This document shows positions 10,190 to 19,393 of a stretch of 64,000 nt of DNA, piece after piece. The stretch covers positions 62,001-126,000 of the forward strand of contig NZ_JAKIKY010000008.1 of the NCBI RefSeq assembly GCF_023349185.1. The letters are read 5' to 3'. The position numbers were made by a program, and so were the translations under genes. Within the stretch, counting starts at the first letter, position 1; every line of letters begins with the position of its first letter. Source of the stretch: Shewanella aquimarina. Its GTDB lineage: Bacteria; Pseudomonadota; Gammaproteobacteria; Enterobacterales; Shewanellaceae. The notes beneath the pieces are model-generated. The model saw nothing but the letters and a program-made list of their open reading frames with translations, searched no databases and was not told where the DNA came from.

Positions 10190-11068
10190 ATGGAAAATAG
10201 TCTTTTGAGTAAATTTGCCTTCTGGCAAACCAAGCACGATAGAGTCGATTTAGGCGTATACCTCAACGCCGCCGAAGTGACCTTCTTTAAGCGCGACAGC
10301 GATACCTCCTTTTCTCTGTCCCTGTCGGGTGATGACTGGTCTGGCGTATTTCAGGCGCTGACCGACAAGATCCCCGCTCCCAACCTGCAACTCGTGCTGA
10401 GTGAAGATTTTTACCAGCTGCTGGTGGTCGACAAGCCTATGGTCGAGCCCGAAGAGATGCATCAGGCGCTCATCTGGTCGATCAAGGATATGGTGTCAGA
10501 ACCTGTCGAGTCTTTGCATCTGGATTATTTTGAGTCGCCTGAGTCGACCAACAACAAGGTGACTGTGGTGGTGGTGAACCGGGCGATGTTGCAGGCACTG
10601 GTCAAGGCGGCCGATAAGCATGAGGTGAGCATTGGCGGGATCAGCATCGAAGAGATGGCCATCAGTAACTATGGCGCCGAGGACAAGCTGGCGCACATGG
10701 TGCTTTGCCATAAGCCGGGGAGCGAGCTGCTACTGACCGTGGTGAAACAGGGTCAGCTCTATATGCAGCGTCGTATTCGCGGCTTCAGCCAGATCGACAG
10801 GGTCTCCAGCCAAGATCTTCAGCTCGGTGTGGCCGATAACCTCAGCCTGGAGCTGCAGCGTTCCATGGACTATTTCGAGAGCCAGTTGCGCCAGGCACCT
10901 GTGGCGTCTATCGCCCTGTTGATGGGCGGTGAGCGTCAGGTGCTAGCCCAGCTACTGAGTAAGAACTTTGACCAGGGGGTTGAGGTGATCGCCTGCGATC
11001 AGGTGCAGGACAAGTTGGCCCAGTGGGCTTTGGTCGAGCTTGAACGTCAAACGGAGGAGCCTGCGTAG
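10190..11068 (+). CDS. mshI: MSHA biogenesis protein MshI (PilM-like)
   Basis: First structural gene of the MSHA pilus cluster. The product (about 292 residues) resembles the actin-like PilM component that links the inner-membrane platform to the assembly ATPase: LGVYLNAAEVTFFK and later GELL/GGERQVL-type phosphate-binding segments. The frame is open upstream to a TTG at 10142. ATGs at 10181 and 10190 are both possible; GGTGG at 10174-10178 fits the second better, giving MENSLLSKFAFW. The true start is uncertain by three to sixteen codons. The next gene, mshI2, begins immediately after the stop codon, consistent with one operon running to mshA. Confidence 0.88.
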   Translation: MENSLLSKFAFWQTKHDRVDLGVYLNAAEVTFFKRDSDTSFSLSLSGDDWSGVFQALTDKIPAPNLQLVLSEDFYQLLVVDKPMVEPEEMHQALIWSIKDMVSEPVESLHLDYFESPESTNNKVTVVVVNRAMLQALVKAADKHEVSIGGISIEEMAISNYGAEDKLAHMVLCHKPGSELLLTVVKQGQLYMQRRIRGFSQIDRVSSQDLQLGVADNLSLELQRSMDYFESQLRQAPVASIALLMGGERQVLAQLLSKNFDQGVEVIACDQVQDKLAQWALVELERQTEEPA

Positions 11069-11674
11069 ATGAATTCAAAATTGCGGGTCAACCTCTACAC
11101 CGCCAGCCTGTTACCGCCCAGGCTGCGTCTCTCATTTACGCGCCTGCTGCAGCTTGGTTTCGGCCTGTTTGTCTTGATGCTGACGGCTAACTTACTGGCC
11201 TATGTGCAGCTTGGTAGCCTGGAGACAGAGAAGGCGCAGCTGCTTACCGAGAAGGCCGCCTTCGACCAACAGAAGGCACAGCTCGAGCAGGCTATCGCCA
11301 AGCGCAGCGCCTCTCAGGCGCTGGTACAAGAGGTGGATCTCCTCTCACAGCAGGTGGAGCTTAAGCGCCTGCTTCTAGGCGAACTCACCCATGTGGAGAC
11401 GCTGACCAGTAAGGGCTATTCTCCCCTGCTGACCGGCCTTGCGCGGGTGACCGACGATCAGCTCTGGCTGAGCCGCATCCAGGTGCAGGAAGATCAGTTT
11501 GTCTTCGAAGGCTATAGCGCCGCTCCCAATGCTGTTCCCCTCTGGCTGGCACGTCTGCAAGGGGTCGAGCCCCTCAAGGGCCAGGCCTTTAGCACGCTTA
11601 CCATGAACCGGGGTGACAAACAGCCGCTAGGGTTTGTGCTGCGTAGCAAGCGTGATGAGGAGCAGGTGAAATGA
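11069..11674 (+). CDS. MSHA platform protein (MshI2, PilN-like)
   Basis: A 201-residue bitopic membrane protein. It has a short cytoplasmic tail (MNSKLRVNLYTASLLPP, like the PilM-binding tail of PilN), one transmembrane helix (about residues 28-48), a coiled coil (about 50-110: EKAQLLTEKAAFDQQKAQLEQ) and a ferredoxin-like C-terminal domain (LTSKGYSPLLTGLARV). In type IV pili PilN bridges PilM and PilO. It directly abuts mshI and overlaps mshJ by 4 bases. The label mshI2 is the usual one in Shewanella-type clusters; Vibrio carries these domains differently. Confidence 0.82.
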   Translation: MNSKLRVNLYTASLLPPRLRLSFTRLLQLGFGLFVLMLTANLLAYVQLGSLETEKAQLLTEKAAFDQQKAQLEQAIAKRSASQALVQEVDLLSQQVELKRLLLGELTHVETLTSKGYSPLLTGLARVTDDQLWLSRIQVQEDQFVFEGYSAAPNAVPLWLARLQGVEPLKGQAFSTLTMNRGDKQPLGFVLRSKRDEEQVK

Positions 11675-12327
11675 AGCAGCAGATAGCCCGCTGGGGAGAA
11701 GCCTTCAATAAACTGAGCCAGCGCGAGCGGGTGATGATCGCACTGGCCGTCGTGGTGGTGATCGGCATGCTGCTCTATCTGCCGCTGGAGTCACTGCTGA
11801 CCCAGAACAGCCGCGTACAGAGCAATATCAAGGCCTTAACGGCGGAGAACCGTATCTCAGAGCAGCAGATCGACCTGTATCAGCAGACGCTGGCGAGCGA
11901 TCCCGACCAGGAATACCGTCAGCGTCTGGCTAGTCTGCAACAGCAAGTGGCGGATCTCGATCAGCAGCTGTCGTTTCAGATGGTCGACATGGTGCCCGCC
12001 GACAAGATGCCGACCATGCTCGGTGAGCTACTTGGCCGGGTGAAGGGAATACGTCTGCAAAGTTTCGAATCTTTGGCGCCTAAGCCACTGCTGGCCCTGG
12101 GGGATGAGAATAAGCTCAATCTCTACAGCCACGGGATCAGGCTGGCGTTCGAGGGGGATTACTTTTCTACCCTCAAGTTTATCGAGGCGGTCGAGTCTAT
12201 GCCCAATAAGCTCTACTGGCGTCAACTGGATTATGTGGTGGGCGATTACCCTAAGGCCGAGGTGATGTTAGAGGTCTACACACTTAGTATTAACAAGGAC
12301 TTTATCAGTGTTGCGAATCAAGATTAG
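11671..12327 (+). CDS. mshJ: MSHA biogenesis protein MshJ (PilO-like)
   Basis: A 218-residue inner-membrane platform protein. It has a cytoplasmic start, one transmembrane helix (about residues 21-40, MIALAVVVVIGMLLYL), a coiled coil (about 45-105) and a small C-terminal alpha/beta domain. Its order after the PilN-like gene and its 4-base overlap (ATGA) with it match PilM-N-O organisation. It presumably pairs with MshI2 in the periplasm to align the platform with the secretin MshL. Confidence 0.88.
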   Translation: MKQQIARWGEAFNKLSQRERVMIALAVVVVIGMLLYLPLESLLTQNSRVQSNIKALTAENRISEQQIDLYQQTLASDPDQEYRQRLASLQQQVADLDQQLSFQMVDMVPADKMPTMLGELLGRVKGIRLQSFESLAPKPLLALGDENKLNLYSHGIRLAFEGDYFSTLKFIEAVESMPNKLYWRQLDYVVGDYPKAEVMLEVYTLSINKDFISVANQD

Positions 12328-12628
12328 TGTTTGCCTGTTGGCACTGCTTAGCCTGACTCAGGCCTCGGCGCAGACCCTGAGGGATCCTACCAGGCCGGGT
12401 GTTGGAGCCCCAGGCTCGGCGCAGCATCAAGGTGGACAGAAGCTGGTGCTCAACAGCCTGATGATCACCGACAATTCGGCGACGGCCATTATCAATAACA
12501 AGACATTCACCACAGGTGACAGGGTACAAGGTGTGAGCATTACTCGCATCACTAAGCAGGGGGTCTGGCTCGCCGATGGCCGCCAACTCAAGCTCTACCC
12601 AGAAGTAACTGCGACAAAGGGACAATAA
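12308..12628 (+). CDS. mshK: MSHA biogenesis protein MshK (PilP-like)
   Basis: A 106-residue exported protein starting at a GTG within the end of mshJ (20-base overlap). It has a signal peptide (LRIKISVCLLALLSLTQASA-QT) and then a PilP/GspC-like small beta domain: LRDPTRPG, LNSLMITDNSATAIINNK, GDRV, GVWLADGR. PilP-type proteins connect PilNO to the secretin, which fits its place between mshJ and mshL. The mshL ATG follows the stop codon directly. Confidence 0.85.
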   Translation: MLRIKISVCLLALLSLTQASAQTLRDPTRPGVGAPGSAQHQGGQKLVLNSLMITDNSATAIINNKTFTTGDRVQGVSITRITKQGVWLADGRQLKLYPEVTATKGQ

Positions 12629-14311
12629 ATGACTGCGATGAAAACCATAACACCTCTGTTCGTGCTGATGTTAGCCGCCTGTCAGACAACGGATCGTCCC
12701 CAGCCTGTCGAGTCGAAATCGGCGATCGATACCTCGATCGCGGCGGCCCAGAATAAGCCGCAGACGCCCCCTCCGGCGGCTGTGATGCCAGACTCTGTGC
12801 AGCGTGAGCTGCAGTCATCGGCCCTGCTCGGCTCCTTGACCCCAAGCCAGCCGAGCGAGCGACGCTTCGATGTGTCGGCCAAGGATGTCGATGCCAAGGT
12901 CTTCTTCCCGAGTCTGGTGCAGGGCACGCCCCTGAGCGTCGCCGTGCACCCTAATGTGACAGGCACTGTCTCTCTGTCCCTCAAGGGGGTGACCCTGAGC
13001 GAGGCGCTGCAGGTGGTCGAAGATATCTATGGTTACGAGGTGAGCCGAGAAGGACGTATCCTGCGTGTCTTCCCTGCGGGCATGCGCACCGAGACCTTCC
13101 CGCTCAACTATCTTTACATGGAGCGTCAGGGCCTGTCGCTGACCTCGGTGAACTCTGGGCGGATCTCGGACAACAATAACAACCGTAATAACAACGGCAA
13201 CAACAGTAATAATTACAACAACAATAACTCGAACAACAACGGTGGCGACGGCAATAGCAACAATAGCAACGAGACCACCAACGGCACCTTTATCCGCTCC
13301 AAGACCAAGACAGACTTCTGGGGTGAGCTGAAAGAGACGCTGGAATCTATCATAGGCACCACGGGTGACGGCCGTCAGGTAGTGGTCAGCCCGCAGGCGG
13401 GCCTGGTGACCATCAGGGCCTATCCCAACGAGCTGCGTCAGGTGAAGACCTTCCTCAAGACCGCCGAGAGCCATCTGCAGCGTCAGGTGATCCTCGAGGC
13501 CAAGGTGCTCGAGGTGACCCTGTCTGACGGTTATCAGCAGGGGATCCATTGGGAAAGCGTGCTGGGCCAAAGCGGCAACAACAGCGTCGAGTTTGGAACC
13601 TCGAAGGCGCCCGATGGTCTGGGGGATGTGATCACCTCGGCCATTGGTGGCATCACCTCCTTACAGATCAAGGGCAAAGACTTCAGCACCATGATTAACC
13701 TGCTCGATACTCAGGGTGATGTGGATGTGCTGTCCAGCCCAAGGGTGACTGCCTCGAACAACCAGAAGGCGGTGATCAAGGTGGGCCGCGACGAATATTT
13801 CGTGACAGATGTGTCTTCGACCACGGTAGCGGGCACCACGCCGGTCACCACACCGGAAGTGGAGCTGACGCCGTTTTTCTCGGGCATCGCGCTGGACGTG
13901 ACCCCGCAGATCGACGAGGAGGGCAATGTGTTGCTGCACATCCACCCGTCGGTTATCGATATCAAGGAACAGAACAAGTCGATCAAGGTATCAGACAGCA
14001 CACTCGAGCTGCCACTGGCCCAGAGTGAGATCCGCGAGTCGGATACTGTCATCAAGGCCAATACCGGCGATGTGGTGGTGATCGGCGGCCTGATGAAGAG
14101 CGAGAATATCGAGCTGGTTTCTAAGGTGCCGCTGCTGGGGGATATTCCGTTTCTGGGCGAAGCCTTTACCAACCGTTCCAACTCGCTACGCAAGACTGAG
14201 CTGGTGATCCTGCTCAAGCCGACCGTGGTGGGGGCCGAGACCTGGCAGACCGAGCTGCAACGCTCCAAGGCCCTGCTGGATCGCTGGTACCCAGAAGAGA
14301 AGCAGGAGTAG
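12629..14311 (+). CDS. mshL: MSHA secretin MshL (outer-membrane lipoprotein)
   Basis: Outer-membrane channel through which the MSHA pilus emerges. The 560-residue product has a lipoprotein signal with Cys at residue 18 (LMLAAC), a secretin/TonB short N-terminal domain (about 70-150, VKVFFPSLVQGTPLSV) and an Asn/Gly/Ser-rich linker (about 180-215). An N1-like domain and the C-terminal secretin domain follow, with LSSPRVTASNNQKAVIKVG and VVVIGGLMKS near residues 365-390 and 480-490. A second ATG at codon 4 is also possible. The extreme Asn linker is discussed under findings. It is followed 4 bases later by mshM. Confidence 0.95.
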   Translation: MTAMKTITPLFVLMLAACQTTDRPQPVESKSAIDTSIAAAQNKPQTPPPAAVMPDSVQRELQSSALLGSLTPSQPSERRFDVSAKDVDAKVFFPSLVQGTPLSVAVHPNVTGTVSLSLKGVTLSEALQVVEDIYGYEVSREGRILRVFPAGMRTETFPLNYLYMERQGLSLTSVNSGRISDNNNNRNNNGNNSNNYNNNNSNNNGGDGNSNNSNETTNGTFIRSKTKTDFWGELKETLESIIGTTGDGRQVVVSPQAGLVTIRAYPNELRQVKTFLKTAESHLQRQVILEAKVLEVTLSDGYQQGIHWESVLGQSGNNSVEFGTSKAPDGLGDVITSAIGGITSLQIKGKDFSTMINLLDTQGDVDVLSSPRVTASNNQKAVIKVGRDEYFVTDVSSTTVAGTTPVTTPEVELTPFFSGIALDVTPQIDEEGNVLLHIHPSVIDIKEQNKSIKVSDSTLELPLAQSEIRESDTVIKANTGDVVVIGGLMKSENIELVSKVPLLGDIPFLGEAFTNRSNSLRKTELVILLKPTVVGAETWQTELQRSKALLDRWYPEEKQE

Positions 14312-14315
14312 GCGC

Positions 14316-15221
14316 TTGTATCTGCAGCACTTTCATTTGGCGCAGCCCCCCTTTTCGCTGACGCCAAATACCGGCTTCTTCTTCGGCTTGGCGCCCCATG
14401 TCGAGGCGCTACAAGTGCTGCAAACTGCCCTGCAGACGGGTGAAGGTTTTATCAAGGTTACCGGCGAGGTCGGTACGGGCAAAACCCTGATCTGTCGCAA
14501 GTTACTCAACGATATCCCCGAGCGCTTTCACTGTGCCTATCTGCCCAATCCCTATCTCAGTCCCAGCGAGCTGCGCTGGGCGCTGGCCTTGGAACTTGGT
14601 CTCAAATATAGCGCCGATATGGATCAGCAGCGCCTCACCACGCTGATTCAGCAGCAGTTGATTGCGCTCAGTGCCCACGGTCATTCCATCGTCCTGGTGC
14701 TGGACGAGGCCCAGGCCCTGCCCGATGAGAGCCTGGAGGCATTGAGGCTGTTCACTAACCTGGAGACGGAGAGCCGCAAGCTTCTGCAGGTAGTCTTGTT
14801 TGGCCAGCCGGAGCTGGATAGCCGTCTGCAGCAGACGCAGTTTCGTCAGCTCAGGCAGCGAATTACTTTTAGTTATCAACTGAGGGCCATGACCGCCGAC
14901 GAGACCCGAGCCTACCAGGCCCACAGACTCGAGGTGGCGGGTTATCGCGGCGAGGGGCTATTTGGCGCACGTGAGAGCAGACGCATCGCCCGCGCCGCAA
15001 GAGGAATTCCGAGACTCATTAATATCTTATCCCATAAGGCTCTGCTGCTGGCCTATGGTGAGGGTGCAGCAAGGGTGAACCTCTGCCACGTGAAGGGCGC
15101 GATCAAGGATACTCAGGACGCCGACAAGGGGCTGTTTCCCCCTTGGTGGCTGGGCACTGCCGGGGCCGTGTCACTGGGCTTGGGCGCGTTGTGGCTATGG
15201 TTAGCCAGGGGGCTGGCATGA
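14316..15221 (+). CDS. mshM: MSHA biogenesis ATPase MshM (ExeA-like AAA protein)
   Basis: A 301-residue ExeA/GspA-type AAA ATPase with Walker A GEVGTGKT near residue 49, Walker B VLVLDEAQ near 125 and a C-terminal transmembrane helix (about 277-297). ExeA-type proteins help install the secretin in the cell wall; MshM presumably does this for MshL, its upstream neighbour. The start is a TTG at 14316 preceded by GGAG with good spacing; no better ATG exists before the conserved N-terminus YLQHFHLAQPPFSLTP. It overlaps mshN by 4 bases. Confidence 0.9.
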   Translation: MYLQHFHLAQPPFSLTPNTGFFFGLAPHVEALQVLQTALQTGEGFIKVTGEVGTGKTLICRKLLNDIPERFHCAYLPNPYLSPSELRWALALELGLKYSADMDQQRLTTLIQQQLIALSAHGHSIVLVLDEAQALPDESLEALRLFTNLETESRKLLQVVLFGQPELDSRLQQTQFRQLRQRITFSYQLRAMTADETRAYQAHRLEVAGYRGEGLFGARESRRIARAARGIPRLINILSHKALLLAYGEGAARVNLCHVKGAIKDTQDADKGLFPPWWLGTAGAVSLGLGALWLWLARGLA

Positions 15222-16384
15222 GCGTCATCAACACCATGCTCAAAGACTTAGATAAGCGCCAGCAGCCCCATGGGCTGGATGAGCTGCCGGTGCCGCCGCT
15301 GCAATATCGTCAGGCGCCTCAGTCACGACTGCCCTGGTTGCTACTCGGGCTGCTTTCGCTGTTGCTGTTGGCCATGGGCTATCTGGCATGGGAGAGATAT
15401 GCGGTGCTCGAACGAACCAACCTGGCGCTGCAACAGGATAATCAGATTCTGGTCCAGGAGATCGCCAGCGGCGAACTCAAACAGCCTGTGGTGAGCGAAG
15501 AGCCAACTACCAAGAACGAACCTGAGTTGGCAGCGGGTAAAGCGCCTGCCGAGAAACCAAGGGCTGAGGTTTCACAGGCTGCAGATACTCAAACCATTGC
15601 GAAGACCGAGTCTGACGCCGAATCTAGTGTTGAGCTCATGGCTACCCCCAAAACAGACCCGGTTGCTGAGTCTAAGGTCGAAAGAAAGCCTGCTGCTGAG
15701 AGTAAGCCTGTCGTTATGCCTCAGAGGGTTCGGGTCGAGCAGGCATCAGACGGCAAGATAGCAAAAACGACCGGCACCATGGCGGTGACCGAGGTGAAGC
15801 TTTCCCCGGAGGCGCTGGCCGAGAAGCGTTTTAGTCAGGGCAAGTCGGCCCAGGAGGGCGGGCAGCTCTCCCAGGCGGTGAAGGACTTTAGTGAGGCGAT
15901 AAGCCTGAATCCTGCGCTGCACGGTGCGCGTCAACATCTGGCGGCTCTCTATTATGGTCAGGGGCAGCTGGGTGAGGCCAACAAGGTGCTGGAACAAGGG
16001 CTTGCCCTCTATCCCGGCGAATTCGATTACGCCCTCATGCTGGCCAAAGTGTTGGAGGCACAGGGTGATAGGCAGGGGGCCTTGGCGGCGCTTGGCAATA
16101 TCCCAGATGATCACCTGCTCGCCAAGCAGAAGTGGGTGATGCAGAGTCATCTGGCCCAGCAGGCCTCGGCATTTACCCTGGCCGAAGAGAGTTATCGTCG
16201 CCTGGCCAGGGTCGAACCCAATCAGGCCAAGTGGTGGATGGGGCTGGCTTATGCCTTAGATTCCCAGCAAAAATTTACCGGCGCCAAGCAGGCCTATGGT
16301 CAGGCTCTAGGCTTACCCGGCTTGTCGCAGCAGGCCAGCGATTTTATTCAGCAGCGGCTGGCGCAGTTAGGAGATATTGAGTGA
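15218..16384 (+). CDS. mshN: MSHA biogenesis protein MshN (membrane TPR protein)
   Basis: A 388-residue protein from the ATG at 15218, which overlaps the mshM stop as ATGA; an open extension to 15143 lies inside mshM and is rejected. It begins MSVINTMLKDLDKRQ, a typical MshN/GspB-like start, then has one transmembrane helix (about 39-56). A low-complexity charged Lys/Glu/Pro/Ala linker (about 85-190) precedes TPR repeats from about residue 200 to the end (QAVKDFSEAISLNPALHGAR). Like GspB with GspA, it probably works with MshM in secretin assembly. It overlaps mshE by 4 bases. Confidence 0.88.
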   Translation: MSVINTMLKDLDKRQQPHGLDELPVPPLQYRQAPQSRLPWLLLGLLSLLLLAMGYLAWERYAVLERTNLALQQDNQILVQEIASGELKQPVVSEEPTTKNEPELAAGKAPAEKPRAEVSQAADTQTIAKTESDAESSVELMATPKTDPVAESKVERKPAAESKPVVMPQRVRVEQASDGKIAKTTGTMAVTEVKLSPEALAEKRFSQGKSAQEGGQLSQAVKDFSEAISLNPALHGARQHLAALYYGQGQLGEANKVLEQGLALYPGEFDYALMLAKVLEAQGDRQGALAALGNIPDDHLLAKQKWVMQSHLAQQASAFTLAEESYRRLARVEPNQAKWWMGLAYALDSQQKFTGAKQAYGQALGLPGLSQQASDFIQQRLAQLGDIE

Positions 16385-18141
16385 AACCCAAGTTAAAGAT
16401 GCGCCTCGGCGACTTATTGGTACAGGAAGCGATTATCAGCGAGGCGCAGCTGGGCCAGGCCCTGGCGGAGCAGAAAAATACCGGCAAGAAGCTGGGACGC
16501 ACCCTGATCGATCTCTCCTGTATCACCGAAGAGCAGCTACTTAAGTTTTTGTCGCAGCAGCTTAATATCCCCTTCCTCGATATCAGTCGCCGGGCTATTC
16601 CACCTCAGGTGGTGAACCTTCTTCCCGAGGTGCAGGCCCGTCGCTATCGCGCCCTGGCGGTGGAAGATAATGGCGACCATGTGCTGGTGGCCATGAGTGA
16701 TCCTGCGGACCTGCAGGCGATGGATAATATCGAGGTGTTGCTGGCGCCTAAGGCGATCCAGATAGCCGTAGTCACCGAGACCCAGCTGCTGGAGGCTTTC
16801 GATAACCTGTATCGCCGCACCGGTGAGATCGCGCAGATCGCCGGTAAGCTGGAGGAGGAATATGCCGCCGACGATCAGTTCGACCTGGCCAGCCTGACAG
16901 ATGCCGACAGCGATAACGAAACCACTGTGGTTAAGCTGCTGCAGTCGATCTTCGAAGATGCGGTGCAGATGCGGGCTTCCGATATTCATATCGAGCCCGG
17001 CGACAAGGTGCTGAGGATCCGCCAGCGTATCGACGGCCAGCTGCAAGAGAACACACTGCAGGAGGTGAACATCGCCTCGGCGCTAGTACTGCGCCTCAAG
17101 TTGATGGCGGGGCTGGATATCTCTGAGAAGCGACTGCCGCAGGATGGCCGCTTCCACATGGAGGTCAAGGGACACAAGATAGACGTGCGTATGTCGACCA
17201 TGCCTATCTATCATGGCGAGTCTGTGGTGATGCGTCTGCTGGACCAATCCGCGGGTCTGCTCACATTGGATGAGACCGGCATGCCTGCCGAGATACTGGC
17301 GCGGGTGCGTAAACAGATCAAGCGCCCCCACGGCATGCTGCTGGTGACCGGGCCTACCGGTAGTGGTAAGACCACCACGCTATATGGAGTGCTGAGCGAG
17401 CTTAATACCGCAGATCGCAAGATCATCACGGTGGAAGATCCTGTGGAATATCAGTTGCCGCGTATCAATCAGGTACAAGTTAACCATAAGATAGGACTAG
17501 ATTTTTCCAATGTACTGCGCACCACCCTGCGTCAGGACCCCGACATCATCATGGTGGGTGAGATGCGTGACCAGGAAACGGTGGAAATTGGCCTCAGGGG
17601 CGCACTCACTGGTCACTTCGTGTTATCGACCCTACATACCAATGATGCGGTCACCTCTGCCCTGCGTCTGTTGGACATGGGCGCCGCCAGCTATCTGGTG
17701 GCCAGTGCGCTTAGGGTGATCATCGCTCAGCGTCTGGTGCGCCGTGTCTGCCATAACTGTTCCCAGCCCTATGATCCTAGCGCCGCCGATCATGCCTGGC
17801 TTAGCAGCATCAGCGGTCGCGACTTCAGCCAGGCCAAGTTTCGTATTGGCACCGGCTGTCAGAGTTGCAACGGTAGCGGCTATCGCGGCCGTATCGGTGT
17901 ATTCGAGATCCTAGAGCTGGACGAGCAGATGATTGAGGCGATGCGTAGCGGTAATCCCCAGGCGTTTGCCCAGGCGGCCTACCAGAGCCCTAATTTTACA
18001 CCGCTGGCAGAGTCGGCACTCAACTACCTGGCCGAGGGCATGACCACTATGGAAGAGGTGGCCAAGCTTATCGAAGATGCCAGCGATGCCCAGGTGCCTA
18101 TCTCCCAAGAGATGATCCATCAACATGAGATTGAGGGCTAA
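16381..18141 (+). CDS. mshE: MSHA pilus extension ATPase MshE
   Basis: Cytoplasmic hexameric ATPase that powers pilus polymerisation (GspE/PilB family, 586 residues, GTG start). Two N-terminal MshEN-type c-di-GMP binding repeats are visible: RLGDLLVQEAIISEAQLGQA (about 8-27) and KLGRTLIDLSCITEEQL (about 38-54). Walker A GPTGSGKTTT is near residue 322, with Asp/His boxes RQDPDIIMVGEMRD and LSTLHTNDA after it. A four-cysteine zinc site (CHNC and CQSC) lies near 457-500. In Vibrio cholerae MshE c-di-GMP binding stimulates pilus extension; the conserved repeats here imply the same control. It is translationally coupled to mshN. Confidence 0.96.
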   Translation: MKPKLKMRLGDLLVQEAIISEAQLGQALAEQKNTGKKLGRTLIDLSCITEEQLLKFLSQQLNIPFLDISRRAIPPQVVNLLPEVQARRYRALAVEDNGDHVLVAMSDPADLQAMDNIEVLLAPKAIQIAVVTETQLLEAFDNLYRRTGEIAQIAGKLEEEYAADDQFDLASLTDADSDNETTVVKLLQSIFEDAVQMRASDIHIEPGDKVLRIRQRIDGQLQENTLQEVNIASALVLRLKLMAGLDISEKRLPQDGRFHMEVKGHKIDVRMSTMPIYHGESVVMRLLDQSAGLLTLDETGMPAEILARVRKQIKRPHGMLLVTGPTGSGKTTTLYGVLSELNTADRKIITVEDPVEYQLPRINQVQVNHKIGLDFSNVLRTTLRQDPDIIMVGEMRDQETVEIGLRGALTGHFVLSTLHTNDAVTSALRLLDMGAASYLVASALRVIIAQRLVRRVCHNCSQPYDPSAADHAWLSSISGRDFSQAKFRIGTGCQSCNGSGYRGRIGVFEILELDEQMIEAMRSGNPQAFAQAAYQSPNFTPLAESALNYLAEGMTTMEEVAKLIEDASDAQVPISQEMIHQHEIEG

Positions 18142-18143
18142 TT

Positions 18144-19361
18144 ATGCCTGTCTATCAGTACAAGGGGCGTGATGCACAGGGCAATGCGGTCAGCGGGCGA
18201 CTCGATGCGACCACACAAAGTGCCGCCGCCGATCAGCTGCTGTCTCGCGCCGTGATCCCCCTTGAGCTGGTGGAGGCCAAGGCCGCGCGCGAGTTTCACC
18301 TTGGCAGCCTGTTTAAGAGCAAGGTCGGCCTGGATGAGCTGCAGATATTTACTCGGCAGATGTATTCGCTCACTCGCTCGGGCATCCCTATTCTGCGGGC
18401 CATCGCCGGTCTATCGGAGAGTTCTCACTCCAAACGCATGAAAGATGCCCTCAACGATATCTCAGAGCAGCTGATTTCTGGTCGCCCGCTTTCATCGGCG
18501 ATGAACCATCATCCGGATGTGTTTGATGCCCTGTTTGTCTCCATGATCCATGTGGGTGAGAACACGGGTAAGCTGGAGGACGCCTTTATTCAGCTCTCTG
18601 GTTATATCGAACGCGAGCAGGAGACTCGCAGACGTATCAAGGCGGCGATGCGCTACCCCATCTTCGTCTTGATGGCGGTGGCACTTGCTATGGTAGTGCT
18701 CAATATCATGGTGATCCCCAAGTTTGCCGATCTGTTCGCCCGTTTCGGCGCGGATCTGCCCTGGGCTACCAAGTTGCTGATCGGCACTTCTAACTTCTTC
18801 GTCAACTACTGGTACCTGCTGCTCCTCGCCTTGGTGGGGGGCTTCGTGGGGATCCGCTACTGGCACAATACAGAGAAGGGCGAGCAGCAGTGGGACAGAT
18901 GGAAGCTTAAGATCCCGGCGGTGGGGAGCATCATAGAACGCTCGACCCTGTCGCGATATTGCCGCAGCTTCTCCATGATGCTGAGTGCGGGCGTGCCCAT
19001 GACACAGGCGTTAAGCCTGGTGGCCGATGCCGTCGATAACGCCTACATGCATGACCGCATCGTGGCCATGCGCCGGGGCATAGAATCGGGCGAGTCCATG
19101 CTGAGGGTGTCGAACCAGAGTCAGCTCTTTACCCCGCTGGTGCTGCAGATGGTGGCGGTTGGGGAAGAGACGGGCCAGATAGATCAGCTGCTTAACGACG
19201 CCGCCGACTTTTACGAGGGGGAGGTCGATTACGACCTCAAGAACCTGACCGCCAAGCTGGAGCCTATCTTGATCGGCATCGTCGCGGTGATCGTCCTCAT
19301 CCTGGCGCTGGGTATCTACCTGCCGATGTGGGATATGCTCAATGTGGTCAAGGGGGGATAA
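18144..19361 (+). CDS. mshG: MSHA platform protein MshG (PilC/GspF-like)
   Basis: A 405-residue polytopic inner-membrane protein of the GspF/PilC family, the core of the platform turned by MshE. It shows MPVYQYKGRDAQGN, FTRQMYSLTRSGIPILRA, a GENTGKLEDAF motif and its second-half repeat GEETGQIDQLL, and three main membrane segments (about 170-190, 215-235 and 375-395). It starts two bases after the mshE stop codon and ends in a transmembrane helix, as the family does. Confidence 0.95.
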   Translation: MPVYQYKGRDAQGNAVSGRLDATTQSAAADQLLSRAVIPLELVEAKAAREFHLGSLFKSKVGLDELQIFTRQMYSLTRSGIPILRAIAGLSESSHSKRMKDALNDISEQLISGRPLSSAMNHHPDVFDALFVSMIHVGENTGKLEDAFIQLSGYIEREQETRRRIKAAMRYPIFVLMAVALAMVVLNIMVIPKFADLFARFGADLPWATKLLIGTSNFFVNYWYLLLLALVGGFVGIRYWHNTEKGEQQWDRWKLKIPAVGSIIERSTLSRYCRSFSMMLSAGVPMTQALSLVADAVDNAYMHDRIVAMRRGIESGESMLRVSNQSQLFTPLVLQMVAVGEETGQIDQLLNDAADFYEGEVDYDLKNLTAKLEPILIGIVAVIVLILALGIYLPMWDMLNVVKGG

Positions 19362-19393
19362 CCCATGGCAGCCATGAGCCGGGAGCTGAGCTG

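Noticed and set aside
13165..13280. Triplet repeat as a possible CRISPR or tandem-repeat locus
   Set aside because: It is an in-frame Asn codon run inside mshL with no spacer-repeat periodicity.
12815..13570. 251-codon minus-strand frame opposite mshL
   Set aside because: Shadow of the secretin gene; its Val/Ile-rich run is simply the complement of the Asn-rich linker.
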